From Phoronis ovalis (Eukaryota > Phoronida > Phoronidae), in NCBI GenBank assembly GCA_028565635.1, contig JAOXYB010021603.1:1-17149 (forward strand): a stretch of DNA of 17,149 nt, in the 5' to 3' direction. The notes under the pieces were generated by a model. That model was not told where the DNA came from and ran no database searches. It saw only the letters and a program-made list of their open reading frames with translations. This document shows, piece after piece, positions 16,182 to 17,149 of this stretch (the stretch's first letter is position 1; each line of letters begins with the position of its first letter). The translations under genes were made by a program, and so were the position numbers.

Positions 16182-17100
16182 CTATAAATGCAATTAATGA
16201 TGTAACTATTTCATTCTTCAGCATATGGAAATAATAGCGAAACCGGTTACACCATGCATCCTCAGCTGGTAAAAGCATAATTATTTTGTTATACGTCTGT
16301 GTGTTATACGTCTAAATGTCTTAATTACGAAATCAGATTAAACGCGTGAAACACATTTTCAACACATATTTCATCAAAAATGCTTATATATGTAATTTCG
16401 TGTCATACTGGGACTTTATATACCTTACCTTCACTAGTTCATTATCGGGAGATTTGTCATCGTCTACGTTGCTTGTTCCATCAGCGCCATGATTGTCATC
16501 TTCATCTTTTAAACGGGAATGTGCTATATAACATAAAAATAAACATTGCCGAACAAACATTAATCACATCGGTAAGGGTTATAGTATAAATATATATATT
16601 TGAAATATATATTTCTAACTTGTTACCACTCTCAGAAACCACATCAACAGCAGAAAAGGAAGAACAACTCAAGATACATCTATGTCATAATATCTTCTTG
16701 GAGATAACAAGGAGTGTATAATTTGTTATATTTCACGGAGTAAAAATTATGTTTCAATATACAAAACTATATCTCACAGAATTAAATAACTCACATCGAA
16801 TGGTATTACAGTAGGATTTGCTGCTATACGATTCTTTTCTGTAAGGTCCAGATATTGTAGGCCAGATACCTGTAACAGGATCAGGTGGTTCCGGATAATT
16901 TGCCTGGCGACAAGGGCTTTTGGACTGTAACGCATAAATATTATAATATAAAATACAACTAAAGTACAATTGTATACCGAAACCACCCTAGGAAACTCAC
17001 ATATGGCATTAGATAGCCAATTACAACCATCGTCTGTAATCCACATGATCTTTGACGCGTATTAATATGTCTTTTTTTCTCTTTCTTTTTGTTTTTGCCC
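16053..17100 (-). CDS. Unrecognised protein, partial, four exons traced
   Basis: On the minus strand, exons 17100-17001, 16924-16795, 16523-16429 and 16181-16053 have acceptor and donor signals (cag/GTGAGT, cag/GTGAGT, tag/GTAAGG, tag/GTATGC). Their phases join into one open frame of about 150 residues. It starts lysine-rich (KNKKKEKKRH), has a short hydrophobic patch (MVVIGYLMPY), a Pro/Ser/Tyr-rich part (NYPEPPDPVTGIWP), an acidic part (KDEDDNHGADG), then VVMDWFKKQGRKPSQFYDSD and KYEAPIIKELKQEE. I know no family with this pattern. The 5' end lies beyond the window. The 3' end is uncertain, perhaps at 15503. It is convergent with TACC. Confidence 0.6.
16429..16523 (-). CDS. Minus-strand gene, third traced exon, acidic
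   Basis: Acceptor ttatatag (AG at 16525-16524) and donor AAG|GTAAGG (GT at 16428-16427). It is 95 bases: two bases complete a codon, then 31 codons read HSRLKDEDDNHGADGTSNVD and onward to DNELVK. Only this frame is open. It is strongly acidic and probably disordered. Confidence 0.65.
16795..16924 (-). CDS. Minus-strand gene, second traced exon
   Basis: Acceptor gcgttacag (AG at 16926-16925) and donor CGAT|GTGAGT (GT at 16794-16793). It is 130 bases, phase 0 in and one base left over. It reads SKSPCRQANYPEPPDPVTGI, then WPTISGPYRKESYSSKSYCN. The leftover T plus CA of the next exon makes serine, so the chain continues. A second frame is also open across this exon, but it hits a stop in the next one. 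Confidence 0.6.
17001..17100 (-). CDS. Minus-strand gene, first traced exon
   Basis: Acceptor gctgcccag (AG at 17102-17101) and donor ATAT|GTGAGT (GT at 17000-16999). It is 100 bases, taking one base to finish a codon and ending in phase 0. It reads GKNKKKEKKRHINTRQRSCG, then LQTMVVIGYLMPY. Other frames are partly open (MWITDDG...), but their phases do not fit the next exon. The upstream pyrimidine tract is weak, so the left boundary is the least certain. Confidence 0.45.
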
Positions 17101-17149
17101 CTGGGCAGCTATATGAACATTTCCATTTGAAAGTGGCTTTAATTTCGCA

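Noticed and set aside
16774-17046. 90-codon minus-strand open frame running through two exons and an intron
   Set aside because: Its frame cannot join the next exon at 16523-16429 without a stop, whereas the alternative frame joins all four exons in phase.
1-17149. CRISPR array, tRNA, rRNA, viral or prokaryotic operon content
   Set aside because: No regularly spaced repeats, cloverleaf sequences, rRNA segments or packed bacterial genes were seen. The window is ordinary intron-rich animal DNA.

Overview
This window is eukaryotic genomic DNA. It is AT-rich, its genes are split by GT-AG introns, and it carries several short inverted-repeat transposon remnants. The main gene's protein and the style of the repeats suggest an invertebrate animal. 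A mollusc or other lophotrochozoan is my best guess, but it is not proven here.

Main gene (+ strand, coding 1341-12446): a complete-looking transforming acidic coiled-coil (TACC) gene. I traced fourteen coding exons by hand: 1341-1499, 2460-2638, 3631-3972, 4318-4571, 5394-5580, 5893-6019, 7802-7861, 8958-9136, 9408-9451, 10199-10266, 10776-10868, 11151-11257, 11597-11717 and 12378-12446. Every junction is GT-AG and every phase matches. The 1989 coding bases give 662 residues and a stop. The N-terminal half is acidic and probably disordered. Two conserved TACC blocks follow: [13 protein letters not shown] in exon 3, and the acidic-FKPATEVF to SLYVKFDPL block across exons 4-5. Exons 8-14 encode the C-terminal coiled-coil TACC domain. 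By family knowledge this domain joins XMAP215/ch-TOG microtubule polymerases to centrosomes and spindles, and the SLYVKFDPL serine matches the Aurora A site of vertebrate TACC3. A 5' untranslated exon is likely upstream, because the start ATG lies one base after a splice acceptor. The 3' UTR probably runs to about 13.69 kb.

Second gene (- strand, entering at the right edge): four exons (17100-17001, 16924-16795, 16523-16429, 16181-16053) join in one open frame of about 150 residues. It converges on the TACC gene. The protein is lysine-rich, then proline/serine/tyrosine-rich, then acidic. I do not recognise it, and its 5' end is outside the window.

Mobile and structured DNA: intron 2 holds a 282-bp Tc1/mariner-like MITE (TA duplication, 22-bp terminal inverted repeats) with an internal tandem duplication. 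Intron 7 holds a roughly 360-bp foldback. A 377-bp inverted-repeat element lies at 15599-15975. Intron 13 begins with a 26-bp perfect palindrome just past the donor, inside an open frame that leads to overlapping AATAAA signals and so could give an alternative C-terminus. Smaller inverted repeats lie at 13710-13745 and 15271-15368.

The rest (1-1339, most introns, 13750-15270) shows no convincing gene. I saw no rRNA, tRNA, CRISPR or prokaryotic operon structure, and no clearly new multi-gene system.
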